A DNA stretch of 64,000 nt from CAXBCP01 sp963974055. Its GTDB lineage: Bacteria; Pseudomonadota; Alphaproteobacteria; MPNO01; UBA830. Positions 15,807 through 24,114 of the stretch are shown piece after piece; the first letter of the stretch is position 1, and each line of letters begins with the position of its first letter. The position numbers and the translations under genes are program-made. Below the pieces are notes generated by a model. It was not told the DNA's origin. It searched no databases and was given only the letters and a program-made list of their open reading frames with translations. Location: contig CAXBCP010000010.1 in assembly GCA_963974055.1 (NCBI GenBank), positions 1 through 64,000 of the forward strand, written 5' to 3'.

Positions 15807-16271
15807 ATGGATGATTCTCTCCCCCTTGCGATCACGCATGAGGTCCGCGACCGGTGCCTTTGTCTGCACCTCCAGCGCGCGGCCCGCGCGGTTGCCCGCC
15901 TGTTCGACGACGCGCTCAGGCCGCTCAATCTGACAAACGGACAGTATTCGCTGCTGATGTCGCTTAACCGGCCGGAACCGCCGCGCATCGGCGATGTCGC
16001 CCCGCTTCTTGCGATGGACCGCACCACCCTGACCGCGAACCTGAAACCGCTTGAACGGCGGGGTCTTGTCGCCGTTCTGACGGACCCGAAGGACCGGCGG
16101 AACCGCCGGCTCCGCCTGACCGACAAGGGCCGCGAACTGCTGATCCGTGCCGTGCCGGTCTGGCGGCAAACCCATGACGGGGTCGACCGGATTCTCGGGA
16201 CCGGAGATTTGTCGTCGCTCCGGGCGGATCTGATTTCGCTGTCGGCCCCGCTGTCGCCCCGCCCGGACTAA
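15807..16271 (+). CDS. MarR-family transcriptional regulator
   Basis: A 154-residue winged-helix regulator. The dimerisation helices flank the DNA-binding core PRIGDVAPLLAMDRTTLTANLKPLERRGLVAVLTDPKDRRNRR, the standard MarR recognition helix and wing. It is divergent from the AHSA1-DUF1428 pair and probably represses both directions from the shared 100-base region, where an inverted repeat overlaps its promoter. The ligand is unknown. The only plausible start lies immediately after the -10 element. Confidence 0.88.
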   Translation: MDDSLPLAITHEVRDRCLCLHLQRAARAVARLFDDALRPLNLTNGQYSLLMSLNRPEPPRIGDVAPLLAMDRTTLTANLKPLERRGLVAVLTDPKDRRNRRLRLTDKGRELLIRAVPVWRQTHDGVDRILGTGDLSSLRADLISLSAPLSPRPD

Positions 16272-16389
16272 ACCGGCGCTGCCGCCGGGCGCGGGTGTCT
16301 AGGCCGTATGGAATGACCGTCGTTCCTGCGGTTACGACTGTGACAGATGTATCCGGGATTCCCGACTTAAATATCGATTAGATATTAAT

Positions 16390-16410
16390 AATAAATTTTT
16401 CAATATTTTT
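16390..16410. promoter_or_regulatory. AT-rich element shared with the LysR/TauD promoter region
   Basis: This 21-base stretch (core TTTCAATATTTTT, 16398-16410) matches 20 of 21 positions at 20621-20641, between the lysR-type and tauD-type genes. It lies about 135 bases upstream of the TAXI receptor start in a strikingly AT-rich island of an otherwise GC-rich genome. A binding site for the LysR-type regulator common to both targets is the simplest reading. The rest of 16272-16543 holds no gene; a quasi-palindrome GGAATGAC-C-GTCGTTCC is at 16310-16326. Confidence 0.5.
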
Positions 16411-16543
16411 GGATGCCGCCAGCGCATGCTACGCAGAATGTATGACAGTTCATGGCCGGTATGCCGGGCCCGCACCGCTCAGACAGCGAAAGCGGGGAAC
16501 GAACGGGCAGGGGGCCAAACGGAACACCCACAAGGAGATTACG

Positions 16544-17578
16544 ATGTTGAAGAAAGACACAGGGAATATCCGCAAGGCGCGCCGGGTCAAACGCACACTA
16601 ATCGCTGCCGCAACGGCCGTGCCGCTGTCGCTGGCCGGAATCGCCGGCGCCCAGGCGGCAAATGATGTCATTATCGGCGCCCATGAAGCAGGGTCCACCT
16701 TCTACGTGGTCGGCGCTGCCGTTGCGGACGTCGTTTCCAAGAACTCGAAATATACGGGCAAGCTGCTGACCGTGGCCGGTGCTGCGGTCTGGATGCCGAT
16801 GATGGACAGCCGTGAGGTCGACCTCGGCGTGGTATCGCATTACGAGGGCTGGCTGGCGCGCCATGGCCGGAAGCCCTTCGCCAAGGCGTTCGATGTCCGC
16901 ACCGTCGTGGTCGGCGGCGGTATCAATGTCGGCCTTTATGTCCGCAAGGATTCCGATATCAAGAAACTTTCGGATATCCGCGGCAAGCGCATCGGCGCCG
17001 GCTATCCCGGGGCACCCGCTATCGGAATTTACGCACAGGGCGAAATCGCCAATGGCGGATTTACCCTGGAAGACCTCAAGCCGGTCCCGCGAACCTCGCT
17101 TTATGCAGGCCAGCGCGAGGACGTTACCGAAAAGCGGCTCGACGTCTTTTACGCCTCGGTCGGCTCGGGCGTGACCAGCGAGCTCAACTCGACCATCGGC
17201 ATCCGGTTCCTGAGCCTCGACCCCAGCCCGGCGGCTGTCGAGCGCATGCAGAAGGTTTACCCGGCGGTCGTGCGCCCGGTTAAAGCCGGACCGCCCGGCA
17301 TCGAAACCGATATGCACCTGACCTATCTGCCGACCTACCTGATCGGTCACGCGAAGGTGTCGAACGAGGCCATCTACGAGACGACCAAGGCGCTGTGGGA
17401 GCATAACGACACACTCCGCGCCGCAAATGCCCGGCTGCGGGGATGGCTGGCAACGGGATTCGTGACGTCCGATTCCGTGTTGCCCTATCACGACGGCGCG
17501 GTGCGTTACTTCAAGGAAAAGGGTGTCTGGACCGCGGCGATGGAAAGCCATCAGGCGTCGCTTCTGGCCGGAAAATAG
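16544..17578 (+). CDS. TAXI-type TRAP transporter substrate-binding protein
   Basis: The 344-residue periplasmic receptor has a signal peptide (basic RKARRVKRT, then AAATAVPLSLAGIAGAQA, cleavage around residue 37). It belongs to the TAXI branch of TRAP receptors: the mature part opens VIIGAHEAGSTFYVVGAAVADVV. Further family regions are GKRIGAGYPGAPA and the ligand-binding DVFYASVGSG. It delivers an organic acid-like solute to the fused membrane protein encoded downstream. The start at 16544 has AAGGAG seven bases away, whereas the longer upstream frame has no signal. The shared AT-rich motif lies upstream. Confidence 0.88.
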   Translation: MLKKDTGNIRKARRVKRTLIAAATAVPLSLAGIAGAQAANDVIIGAHEAGSTFYVVGAAVADVVSKNSKYTGKLLTVAGAAVWMPMMDSREVDLGVVSHYEGWLARHGRKPFAKAFDVRTVVVGGGINVGLYVRKDSDIKKLSDIRGKRIGAGYPGAPAIGIYAQGEIANGGFTLEDLKPVPRTSLYAGQREDVTEKRLDVFYASVGSGVTSELNSTIGIRFLSLDPSPAAVERMQKVYPAVVRPVKAGPPGIETDMHLTYLPTYLIGHAKVSNEAIYETTKALWEHNDTLRAANARLRGWLATGFVTSDSVLPYHDGAVRYFKEKGVWTAAMESHQASLLAGK

Positions 17579-17603
17579 CCCGATAAACGAAGAAGAAGTC
17601 GGG

Positions 17604-17635
17604 GGCGGCGCGGACGCAAAGATGCCCGCGCCGCC
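17604..17635. other. intercistronic hairpin between TRAP receptor and permease
   Basis: GGCGGCGCGG (17604-17613) and CCGCGCCGCC (17626-17635) form a perfect 10-bp stem with a 12-base loop. It lies between the TAXI receptor and permease genes. Without a T tract it is more likely an mRNA-stabilising or attenuating hairpin that raises receptor over permease levels, as seen in other binding-protein operons. Confidence 0.5.
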
Positions 17636-17698
17636 GTCGGCTATTGTGGGCGCAGCTTCCGCTGTCTCGATTCCTGTTCCGCCGCAAAGTTGCACTGA

Positions 17699-19648
17699 AT
17701 GACCGTGTCGACCTCTCAGAACGAGATACCTGATCCAGAAGAAATTGCGGGCAAGCGAGTCGATGCGCCGCTGCCCCGCCTGCTCGTGCGAATCTGTTCC
17801 GTCGGCATTTCGGTCGTTGCGCTCACCTATATCCTCGACCTGACCTACCTGTTCGACATCACCTTTTTCCAGGAACAGTATTTCGGGTTGCTGTACGGGC
17901 TGGTTTTTGCCGCGGGGTTTATCTCGCTGCCGCCCCTGAAGCGCCTCAAGGACGCCCCGGTCGGAATTTACGACTACGTCCTGGCCGTCATCGGCCTGCT
18001 GGCGGGGGCGTATCTGTTTTTTGCCTGGCCGACGCTCGTCGTGCAGGCCGGCGTCCTCACGCCGGTTCGCGTTGCCGTCTCGGCGGTCGGCCTGTTGTTG
18101 ATTCTCGAACTTACGCGCCGTGCCTTCGGGTGGCCGATGGTCATCCTGGCGCTGCTGTTCATCGCCTATGCCCTGTTCAACTTCCTGCTGCCCGGCTCGT
18201 TCGGCGGCCGCGGCACGCCGTGGCGGCGGCTGGTCGCGTTCGTCTACACCGATACGAACAGTATCCTGGGCATTATCTCGAGCGTCGTGTTCGGCATGGT
18301 GTTCGCGTTCATGCTGTTCGGCCGGGCGTTGTTCCTGGCGGGCGGCGGCGGGTTTTTTACCGATTTTTCAATGGCGTTGATGGGCAACCGACGGGGCGGA
18401 TCGGCAAAGGTCGCGGTGATCGCGAGCAGCCTGTTCGGCACCCTGTCCGGCAGCGCGAGCAGCAACGTGGTCGTTACGGGCTCCATTACCATCCCGATGA
18501 TGGTCCGTTCGGGCTACCGCCCGGCTTCGGCTGCGGCGGTCGAAGCCGTCGCTTCGGCGGGCGGCGGGCTGATGCCGCCCATCATGGGGGCCACGGCGTT
18601 CATCATGGCCGAATTCCTTGCCGTTCCCTATCGCGATGTCGTCCTCGCGGCCCTGCTGCCGGCGGTGCTGTATTTTCTTACGGTCTTCGTGCAGGTCGAC
18701 ATCGAAGCGGGCCGGCTGGGCCTCAGGGGGCTCGACAGATCCGAACTGCCGCGGCTGATGGCGGTAATCAAAAACGGCTGGCCCTTCATCATCCCGCTGG
18801 GCGTTCTCATCTACTGCCTGTTCTTCATTTTTCTCAGCCCTTCCAAATCGGCATTGATTGCGTTCGCGGTTGTGGTCGGCGTCGGGCTGATGCGGCCGAA
18901 AATCTTCGGCCTTCGCCAGATATACGATTCGATCGAAAATACCGGTCAGTTGATGATCGGCATGGGAATACTTGCGGCGATCGCGGGTGTGATCGTCGGC
19001 ATCATCAACCTGACCGGGCTCGGGCTCCTGTTTTCCCAGGAACTGCTGTCGCTTGCGGGCGGCGCGCTGTTCCTGCTTCTGGTCCTGACCGGGATCGCCA
19101 GTATCATCCTCGGGATGAGCATGCCCGTCACGGCGTCCTATGTAATTCTCGCCGTGCTGGCGGCGCCGGCGATCGAGAATGCGGGCGTGCCGCCGATCGC
19201 GGCGCATCTGTTTATCTTTTATTTCGCGAACCTGTCATTCATCACGCCGCCTGTCTGTGTCGCGATCTTCGTTGCCGCGACGATCGCGGGATCGAAACCG
19301 ATGGAAACCGCGGTCGAGGCGATGAAGCTTGCCGTCGTCGCCTTTATCGTTCCGTTCGTGTTCGTCTACGACCAGGCCATTCTGATGGAGGGCACGTGGT
19401 TCGAGATCGTCGTCGAGTTGCTGACCTGTGTTGTCGGCTTCATCGCGCTCTCGGTGGCCCTGCAGGGATTTTTCAGCGCGCCGGTCGGGAATCTCCTGCG
19501 GTTAGGCCTGGCGGCCGCCGGCATCGCCGCCATTATCCCGGTCATCGGTATCAAGCTGGCCGGTGTTGCTGCCGCCGCCGCGCTTCTCGCGCTGGTGTAT
19601 GCGCTGGGCCGGCGGGCCGCAGACGTCTCGGCGGCCGGACAGGACTGA
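17699..19648 (+). CDS. TRAP transporter fused permease (4TM/12TM)
   Basis: The 649-residue integral membrane protein fuses the small (DctQ-like) and large (DctM-like) TRAP subunits, as is usual for TAXI systems. Many hydrophobic segments are visible from residue 35 onward. The large-subunit core is recognised by GSASSNVVVTGSITIPMM and SAGGGLMPPIMGATAFIMAEF, and the second repeat by ILGMSMPVTASYVILAV and FANLSFITPPVCVA. It imports the receptor-bound solute using a cation gradient. No clear ribosome-binding site precedes the ATG at 17699. Confidence 0.9.
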   Translation: MTVSTSQNEIPDPEEIAGKRVDAPLPRLLVRICSVGISVVALTYILDLTYLFDITFFQEQYFGLLYGLVFAAGFISLPPLKRLKDAPVGIYDYVLAVIGLLAGAYLFFAWPTLVVQAGVLTPVRVAVSAVGLLLILELTRRAFGWPMVILALLFIAYALFNFLLPGSFGGRGTPWRRLVAFVYTDTNSILGIISSVVFGMVFAFMLFGRALFLAGGGGFFTDFSMALMGNRRGGSAKVAVIASSLFGTLSGSASSNVVVTGSITIPMMVRSGYRPASAAAVEAVASAGGGLMPPIMGATAFIMAEFLAVPYRDVVLAALLPAVLYFLTVFVQVDIEAGRLGLRGLDRSELPRLMAVIKNGWPFIIPLGVLIYCLFFIFLSPSKSALIAFAVVVGVGLMRPKIFGLRQIYDSIENTGQLMIGMGILAAIAGVIVGIINLTGLGLLFSQELLSLAGGALFLLLVLTGIASIILGMSMPVTASYVILAVLAAPAIENAGVPPIAAHLFIFYFANLSFITPPVCVAIFVAATIAGSKPMETAVEAMKLAVVAFIVPFVFVYDQAILMEGTWFEIVVELLTCVVGFIALSVALQGFFSAPVGNLLRLGLAAAGIAAIIPVIGIKLAGVAAAAALLALVYALGRRAADVSAAGQD

Positions 19649-19649
19649 C

Positions 19650-19669
19650 CGGGGGCGTTCCCGTTTTTT
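19650..19669 (+). terminator. weak terminator after the TRAP permease
   Basis: A short stem CGGG / CCCG (19650-19663) is followed by six Ts (19664-19669). The stem is small, but the U tract, the position two bases after the stop codon and the convergent lysR-type gene favour a terminator. Confidence 0.45.
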
Positions 19670-19701
19670 CGTCTCCCTTTGCAGCTGGCCGGCGCCGCCG
19701 G

Positions 19702-20598
19702 TCAATCCAGCGCAGCGTCGCGGAGAAAGTCGCCGAAGACCTTTGTCGTCAGCCGCGTCATATCGGGGCGCGAAACCAGATGCAGGCCCCATGTCAGATC
19801 CGTCGGCAGATCGATAACGGGCCGGAACACAATGTTCCGATAGGGCAGGGCCTTCGTGCTTTCCGGGATAAGCGCATAGCCGAGTCCGGCGGACACCAGG
19901 GCCAGAATCGTCGGCGTGAACTGGGCCTCCTGCTCGATCCGCGGGGTCTGGCCGGCCGATGAAAAGGCTTTCAGGATACCGTCATGCAGGCCCGGACTGA
20001 TAGCCCGCGGGTAGAAAATCATCGGCGCGGTGGCCAGCGCGTGCAGCGACACCGTATCCGCCGCGGCAAGGGGATGGGTGCCGGGCAGCGCCGCCACGAT
20101 GGGGTCGCGGCGCAACAATTCGAATGTCAGGCTGGAGGGCCGCTCCGGCGGATCGTTGATCAATGCGAGGTCGAGTCTTTGATCGCGCATCCGCTCGACG
20201 AGATCGGGGGTGGACGCTTCCGCCAGTTTGATCCGGACATCCGGGTGTATGCCGTGAAACCGTTTAATCGCCGCCGGCAGGATTTTCAGGATGCCGGTGG
20301 TCACGAAACCCACCGATATGGGCACCTCCGGCGGGCCGCCGCTGTCCTGGATGGTCGATATCGTCAGGTCGAACTTGGCTACCGTCTCGCGCGCGCCGTC
20401 GAGCAACTGCGCCCCGGCTTGCGTCAGCCGTGTTCCGCCACGGCGGGACCGGTCGAACAGGGTCACGCCAAGGTCCGTTTCGAACCGCTTGATCGACTGG
20501 CTCAGCGGCGCCTGTTCCATGTTCAGCCGCCGGGCGGCGCGGCCGAAATGAAGCTCGTCCGCGACGGCGAGAAAATGGCGCAGATGCCGGATGTCCAT
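19702..20598 (-). CDS. LysR-family transcriptional regulator
   Basis: The 298-residue LysR-type regulator has an N-terminal winged helix (HFLAVADELHFGRAARRLNM, then QAPLSQSIKRFETDLGVTLF) and a two-lobed co-inducer domain (about 90-298). It lies between the TAXI-TRAP genes (convergent) and a tauD-type dioxygenase gene (divergent). It probably activates the latter and perhaps the former, since a near-identical AT-rich element lies upstream of both. Its own start codon overlaps an inverted repeat, which suggests autoregulation. Confidence 0.9.
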   Translation of the reverse strand: MDIRHLRHFLAVADELHFGRAARRLNMEQAPLSQSIKRFETDLGVTLFDRSRRGGTRLTQAGAQLLDGARETVAKFDLTISTIQDSGGPPEVPISVGFVTTGILKILPAAIKRFHGIHPDVRIKLAEASTPDLVERMRDQRLDLALINDPPERPSSLTFELLRRDPIVAALPGTHPLAAADTVSLHALATAPMIFYPRAISPGLHDGILKAFSSAGQTPRIEQEAQFTPTILALVSAGLGYALIPESTKALPYRNIVFRPVIDLPTDLTWGLHLVSRPDMTRLTTKVFGDFLRDAALD

Positions 20599-20641
20599 TT
20601 TATATCAATACAATATAAAAAATAAATATTTCAATATTTTT
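20598..20641. promoter_or_regulatory. operator region between lysR- and tauD-type genes
   Basis: An 8-bp inverted repeat TTTTATAT (20598-20605) / ATATAAAA (20613-20620) with a 7-base spacer begins at the lysR start codon. Directly after it is the 21-base element (20621-20641) that recurs at 16390-16410. The layout, a repeat plus a second AT-rich site, suits LysR-type regulators, which bind a recognition and an activation site. Confidence 0.5.
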
Positions 20642-20729
20642 CTGTCTTGCCCGGCCCATGGTAGTAATTTGCCATATTGGCAACTGACCGGGCGGACCCG
20701 CCGCCCGACCGCACCGGAGAGACGAACTG

Positions 20730-21563
20730 ATGACTGGACATGGACATAACGAGGCATACCGCGCAATTTCCGTGACGCCATGCTGCCCGCAGATCGGCGC
20801 GGAAATCGGCAATATCGATCTGACCCGGCCGCTGACCGACCTGGAACTGGCGGAACTCCGCCGGGCTTTCACCGAAAATCTGGTGCTGTTTTTTCGCGAC
20901 CAGAAAATCAGCTTCGAGGATCATGTGCGCCTGGGCGAATATTTCGGCCCCCTCGGGGCGCATGTCGGCTCCAAGACGATCAGCAAGACGACCGACGATC
21001 CGCGTGTGCGCAAGTTCCACTACGACGAGACCACGCCGCGGGTTTCGGGCGACAAGTGGCACACCGACCAGTCCTGCGCCGCGGTGCCGCCGCTCGGCAG
21101 CATTCTCTATAATCACACCCTGCCGCCGAACGGCCGCGGCGATACGATCTTCGCGAGCATGTACGAGGCCTATGACGCGTTATCGGACCGGATGAAAACC
21201 CATCTCGAAGGGCTGACCGCCCTGCATGACGGCACCCGGGTCTTCGGCGAAGGCACCCCGAAGTCGAATCATCCCGTTATCGCCCGCCATCCCGAAAGCG
21301 GGCGGAAGCTGATTTATGTGAACCGTGAATTCACGACGCGGATCAATGATGTTCCCGAAGAAGAAAGCGCGGCGTTGCTCAGTTATCTGATCGATCACTG
21401 CGCCCGTCCCGAATGGTCTTACCGCTTCCGCTGGCAGCCCCATTCGATCGCCTTCTGGGACAACCGGTGCACCCATCACATGGCGGTGTCGGATTATCTG
21501 CCGGCGGTCCGTTCCGGCTACCGCGTGCAGGTCGAAGGCTCGGCGCCGCCGGTCGCGGCCTGA
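20730..21563 (+). CDS. TauD/TfdA-family Fe(II)/2-oxoglutarate dioxygenase
   Basis: The 277-residue enzyme has the facial triad H111 and D113 (WHTDQS) and a distal histidine at 249-250 (CTHHMAVSDY). Arginine candidates for 2-oxoglutarate binding are R261 and R265. The N-terminal ISVTPCCPQIGAEIGNIDLT is typical of the family. These enzymes hydroxylate substrates such as taurine, alkylsulfonates or 2,4-D, often releasing a leaving group; the actual substrate is unknown. GGAGAG precedes the ATG. It is divergent from the LysR-type gene and probably acts on, or near, the compound imported by the TAXI-TRAP system; that link is inference. Confidence 0.88.
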   Translation: MTGHGHNEAYRAISVTPCCPQIGAEIGNIDLTRPLTDLELAELRRAFTENLVLFFRDQKISFEDHVRLGEYFGPLGAHVGSKTISKTTDDPRVRKFHYDETTPRVSGDKWHTDQSCAAVPPLGSILYNHTLPPNGRGDTIFASMYEAYDALSDRMKTHLEGLTALHDGTRVFGEGTPKSNHPVIARHPESGRKLIYVNREFTTRINDVPEEESAALLSYLIDHCARPEWSYRFRWQPHSIAFWDNRCTHHMAVSDYLPAVRSGYRVQVEGSAPPVAA

Positions 21564-21687
21564 AGCGTCCGGTTTCGCCATTACCTGCCTGCACTCCGCC
21601 CTGTATGCACGGCCGAATCCGGTTGCGGTCCCGCTATGGCCGCGTTAACATTTAAGCGGTAAAAATTCAGGACGACGGGAGCTTGCT

Positions 21688-21897
21688 ATGAAAACGATCT
21701 TCGCACTTGCCGCCGCCGGCGTATTCGCGCTGTCCACAACCGCCTGGGCCGGCGAAGGCCACAATTGCGGCGGGTATCTGCAATCGGTACAGACCGAAAA
21801 GCCGACCATCACGCTCGCCACCGGGGCGGCGACGACCAAGTCGACTCCCGAACAGACTGCCAGCACCGAGGTCAAGACGACCAAACCGGATAGCTGA
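21688..21897 (+). CDS. small secreted protein of unknown function
   Basis: The 69-residue product has a clean signal peptide (MKTIFALAAAGVFALSTTAWA, cleavage after A21) leaving a 48-residue Thr/Lys-rich mature peptide with one cysteine (GHNCGGYLQSVQTEK). GGGAG precedes the ATG. Similar short secreted proteins occur in other alphaproteobacteria as far as I recall, none with a known role. It stands alone and is followed by a terminator at 21940-21975. Confidence 0.65.
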   Translation: MKTIFALAAAGVFALSTTAWAGEGHNCGGYLQSVQTEKPTITLATGAATTKSTPEQTASTEVKTTKPDS

Positions 21898-21939
21898 TAC
21901 CGCCGGCGCCCGGCGGGCGCCGCGTACAAGGAATTGAAC

Positions 21940-21975
21940 GAGGCGTCCTCCGGGCAGGGGGGCGCCTCGTTTGTT
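21940..21975 (+). terminator. terminator between the small secreted gene and asd
   Basis: GAGGCG (21940-21945) pairs with CGCCTC (21963-21968), with further G-C pairing inside, followed by GTTTGTTT. It separates the small secreted protein gene from asd. A second GC-rich inverted repeat (CGCCGGCGCC...GGCGCCG) lies just upstream, around 21901-21922. Confidence 0.6.
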
Positions 21976-22065
21976 TGGCGAACCTGTTTTGCGCCCCCCG
22001 GAATATCTGATAAACACCGCGGCGCTCCCGATTGCAGGGCGCGCGCATGAGAGAAAGACGAAAAG

Positions 22066-23091
22066 ATGGGTTACAAAGTTGCCGTTGTGGGCGCGACCGG
22101 GAATGTCGGCCGCGCCATGCTCGAAATCCTGGCCGAGCGGAAATTCCCGGTCGATGAAGTCGTGGCGCTCGCGTCGTCGCGGTCGGCGGGGCGCGATGTG
22201 TCTTTCGGCGACGACGATGTCCTGCGCGTCCAGGACCTTGCGACATTCGATTTCAGCACGTTCGATATTGCGCTGTTTTCGCCGGGCTCCAAGGTGTCGG
22301 CCGAACATGCGCCGCGCGCCGCCAAACAGGGCTGCGTCGTGATCGACAACACGTCGGAATTCCGTATGGACCCCGACGTGCCGCTGGTCGTGCCGGAAGT
22401 GAACCCCGAAGACCTCGACTGGCACACCAAGCGCAACATCATTGCCAACCCGAACTGTTCGACGATCCAGATGGTCGTCGCGCTGAAACCGCTGCACGAC
22501 ATTGCGAAGATCAAGCGCGTCGTGGTGTCGACCTATCAGTCCGTGTCCGGCGCGGGCAAGGCGGCGATGGACGAACTGTTCAACCAGACCAAGGGTGTGT
22601 TCGTGAACGACGCGAAAACCACCGAACAGTTCACCAAGCAGATCGCATTCAACGTCATTCCCCATATCGATACCTTCATGGATGACGGATCGACGAAGGA
22701 AGAATGGAAAATGCGGGTCGAGACGCGGAAGATCCTCGACCGGAATATCGAAGTCCACGCGACCTGTGTGCGGGTGCCGGTCTTCGTCGGCCATGGCGAA
22801 GCGATCAATATCGAATTCGCCAAACCGCTGAACGAGAACGACGCCCGCGATGCCCTGCGCATCGCGCCGGGAGTGATGGTGATGGATCAGCGGGAGAACG
22901 ACGGCTATATCACCCCCGTCGAATGTGCGGGCGACGACGCCGTTTACGTCAGCCGTATCCGCAAGGACCCGACCCTAAAGCATGGTCTTTCCATGTGGGT
23001 GGTGTCGGACAACCTGCGCAAGGGGGCCGCGCTCAACTCCGTGCAGATCGCAGAGGAACTGATCCGCAAACGGCTGGTGAAAGCGGCCTAG
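22066..23091 (+). CDS. asd: aspartate-semialdehyde dehydrogenase
   Basis: The 341-residue enzyme reduces aspartyl phosphate to aspartate semialdehyde on the branch to lysine/diaminopimelate, threonine and methionine. The NADP loop VAVVGATGNVGRAMLE is at 5-20, the catalytic cysteine is C131 (NPNCSTIQ), and SEFRMDPDVPLVVPEVN is conserved. Length is normal. It follows the leu and accessory genes and is the last gene before a ~1-kb unexplained gap. Confidence 0.97.
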   Translation: MGYKVAVVGATGNVGRAMLEILAERKFPVDEVVALASSRSAGRDVSFGDDDVLRVQDLATFDFSTFDIALFSPGSKVSAEHAPRAAKQGCVVIDNTSEFRMDPDVPLVVPEVNPEDLDWHTKRNIIANPNCSTIQMVVALKPLHDIAKIKRVVVSTYQSVSGAGKAAMDELFNQTKGVFVNDAKTTEQFTKQIAFNVIPHIDTFMDDGSTKEEWKMRVETRKILDRNIEVHATCVRVPVFVGHGEAINIEFAKPLNENDARDALRIAPGVMVMDQRENDGYITPVECAGDDAVYVSRIRKDPTLKHGLSMWVVSDNLRKGAALNSVQIAEELIRKRLVKAA

Positions 23092-23824
23092 TTCGCGACC
23101 CGGGCCAGTCGGCCGGGTTTGCCCGCGGAAGACACCGGATATGGGCTGCGCAATCCATCGCGCGCCATATATGGTTGTGATTCGTCCGCTGGTTGGGTAT
23201 TCAGAAAATAATTGAGGCGCCGGGCGCGCTTGTCCTGCGACCCGCGCATTGTGTCCCGCGAAGACACACCCGACGCCCCAAGAGCCGAACGGCTCGTGGA
23301 CGCGAGAGCGACAGGGCCCTGGAACCGTGCGTCGTGGTGATGCCCTTGGCGATACACCCCCACCGCGCATGGGTCCCGCTCCGTTTCCGGAACAAAAGCC
23401 CGATGCAATCGGCCTGATCCACCCGTCTTCGACCCGGCGACCGTTCGGCGCGCGCTTCGGGGAGTGCACGCTGTCCTGGCCGGACCATCGCCGCCTGACC
23501 CGGTTGCCCGGTTCCTGCGGTTCCGCTCCGTACCCGGAGACCTGTCAAAGGCAAAAGCCTGTGACGGCGCCCGGGCGCTGCCGGATCCGACCCGTTGCCG
23601 GGCAGAACCTCCTGCAGACGCCTGAAACGCGATGGGACTCGCGAAACAAACGCCCGACCCGATTGGCGAAAAAGCTGCATGTTGCCATACCGCCTCTGCC
23701 GCCGCCCGGTGAAACACCGCCCCCGGTCCGGAACCTGTCTCTCCGATGGCGCCCTTCGGTTTCCCTTGGAGCGCCGCCTGAGCGACCTGTCCGCGAGCCG
23801 GTCGCGACATCTCATACGCTCTCG
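23092..23824. other. ~0.7 kb GC-rich stretch with no convincing gene
   Basis: Between asd and the hairpin at 23825 there are overlapping long frames on both strands, but none has codon use like the neighbours and none resembles a known family. Several small hairpins are visible: GTGTC/GACAC near 23251-23268, GAGCCG-AA-CGGCTC near 23282-23295, AGGC-AAAA-GCCT near 23548-23561, and GCGCCCGGGCGC near 23567. I tried to match RNase P RNA, tmRNA, 6S RNA and 4.5S RNA signatures and found none. It could hold an unrecognised structured RNA, a decayed gene or a fast-evolving protein. Confidence 0.4.
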
Positions 23825-23876
23825 CGTGCAATTATGATTCCTTACCGGTTCATGGCAGCGCAATAAGGAATGCACG
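23825..23876. other. bulged inverted repeat next to the DnaA-box cluster
   Basis: TTCCTTA (23838-23844) pairs with TAAGGAA (23864-23870). The outer CGTGCA (23825-23830) then pairs with TGCACG (23871-23876) across a 7-base bulge (ATTATGA). The element sits 17 bases left of the first DnaA box. It may be a transcript end, an RNA structure or a protein-binding site. Confidence 0.45.
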
Positions 23877-23892
23877 TATCGGTCCATTTTTC

Positions 23893-23942
23893 TGTGTATA
23901 AGCAATTTGGGGGTGCACAATTCATCCACAATCTTATGCACA
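23893..23942. promoter_or_regulatory. cluster of DnaA boxes upstream of sdhC
   Basis: Two perfect TTATNCACA boxes are present: TTATACACA on the minus strand (23893-23901) and TTATGCACA on the plus strand (23934-23942). A one-mismatch box TCATCCACA lies between them (23922-23930). Three sites in 50 bases in a non-coding region is far more than expected by chance. They may form part of a replication origin or a DnaA-controlled region for sdh. Confidence 0.6.
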
Positions 23943-24024
23943 TCGCCTATTCGCGGCGTTTTATCGGGTCCCCGACGGCGCCTGACGGCAAGCTTCGTCG
24001 AATACCGGTGGAATACGGGCCAGA

Positions 24025-24053
24025 TTGACTTGAATCGACCTTCGGCGTAAACC
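24025..24053 (+). promoter_or_regulatory. possible sigma-70 promoter for sdhCDAB
   Basis: TTGACT (24025-24030) and TAAACC (24048-24053) are 17 bases apart, 62 bases before the sdhC ATG. The -35 is good and the -10 is weak, so this is a tentative call. Confidence 0.3.
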
Positions 24054-24114
24054 GTTTGCGCTGATCTGGCGTACAGATACAGCGTTCATCGTTCAAGAAT
24101 TCGGGTTATTATCC

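Noticed and set aside
23100..23830. RNase P RNA, tmRNA or 6S RNA
   Set aside because: None of the hallmark conserved blocks of these RNAs is present.
23088..23941. Overlapping minus-strand frames of about 247 codons each in the asd-sdhC gap
   Set aside because: Not called as genes: codon third positions are not biased as in neighbours, the products are Arg/Gly-rich and match no family I know; kept only as an unexplained region.
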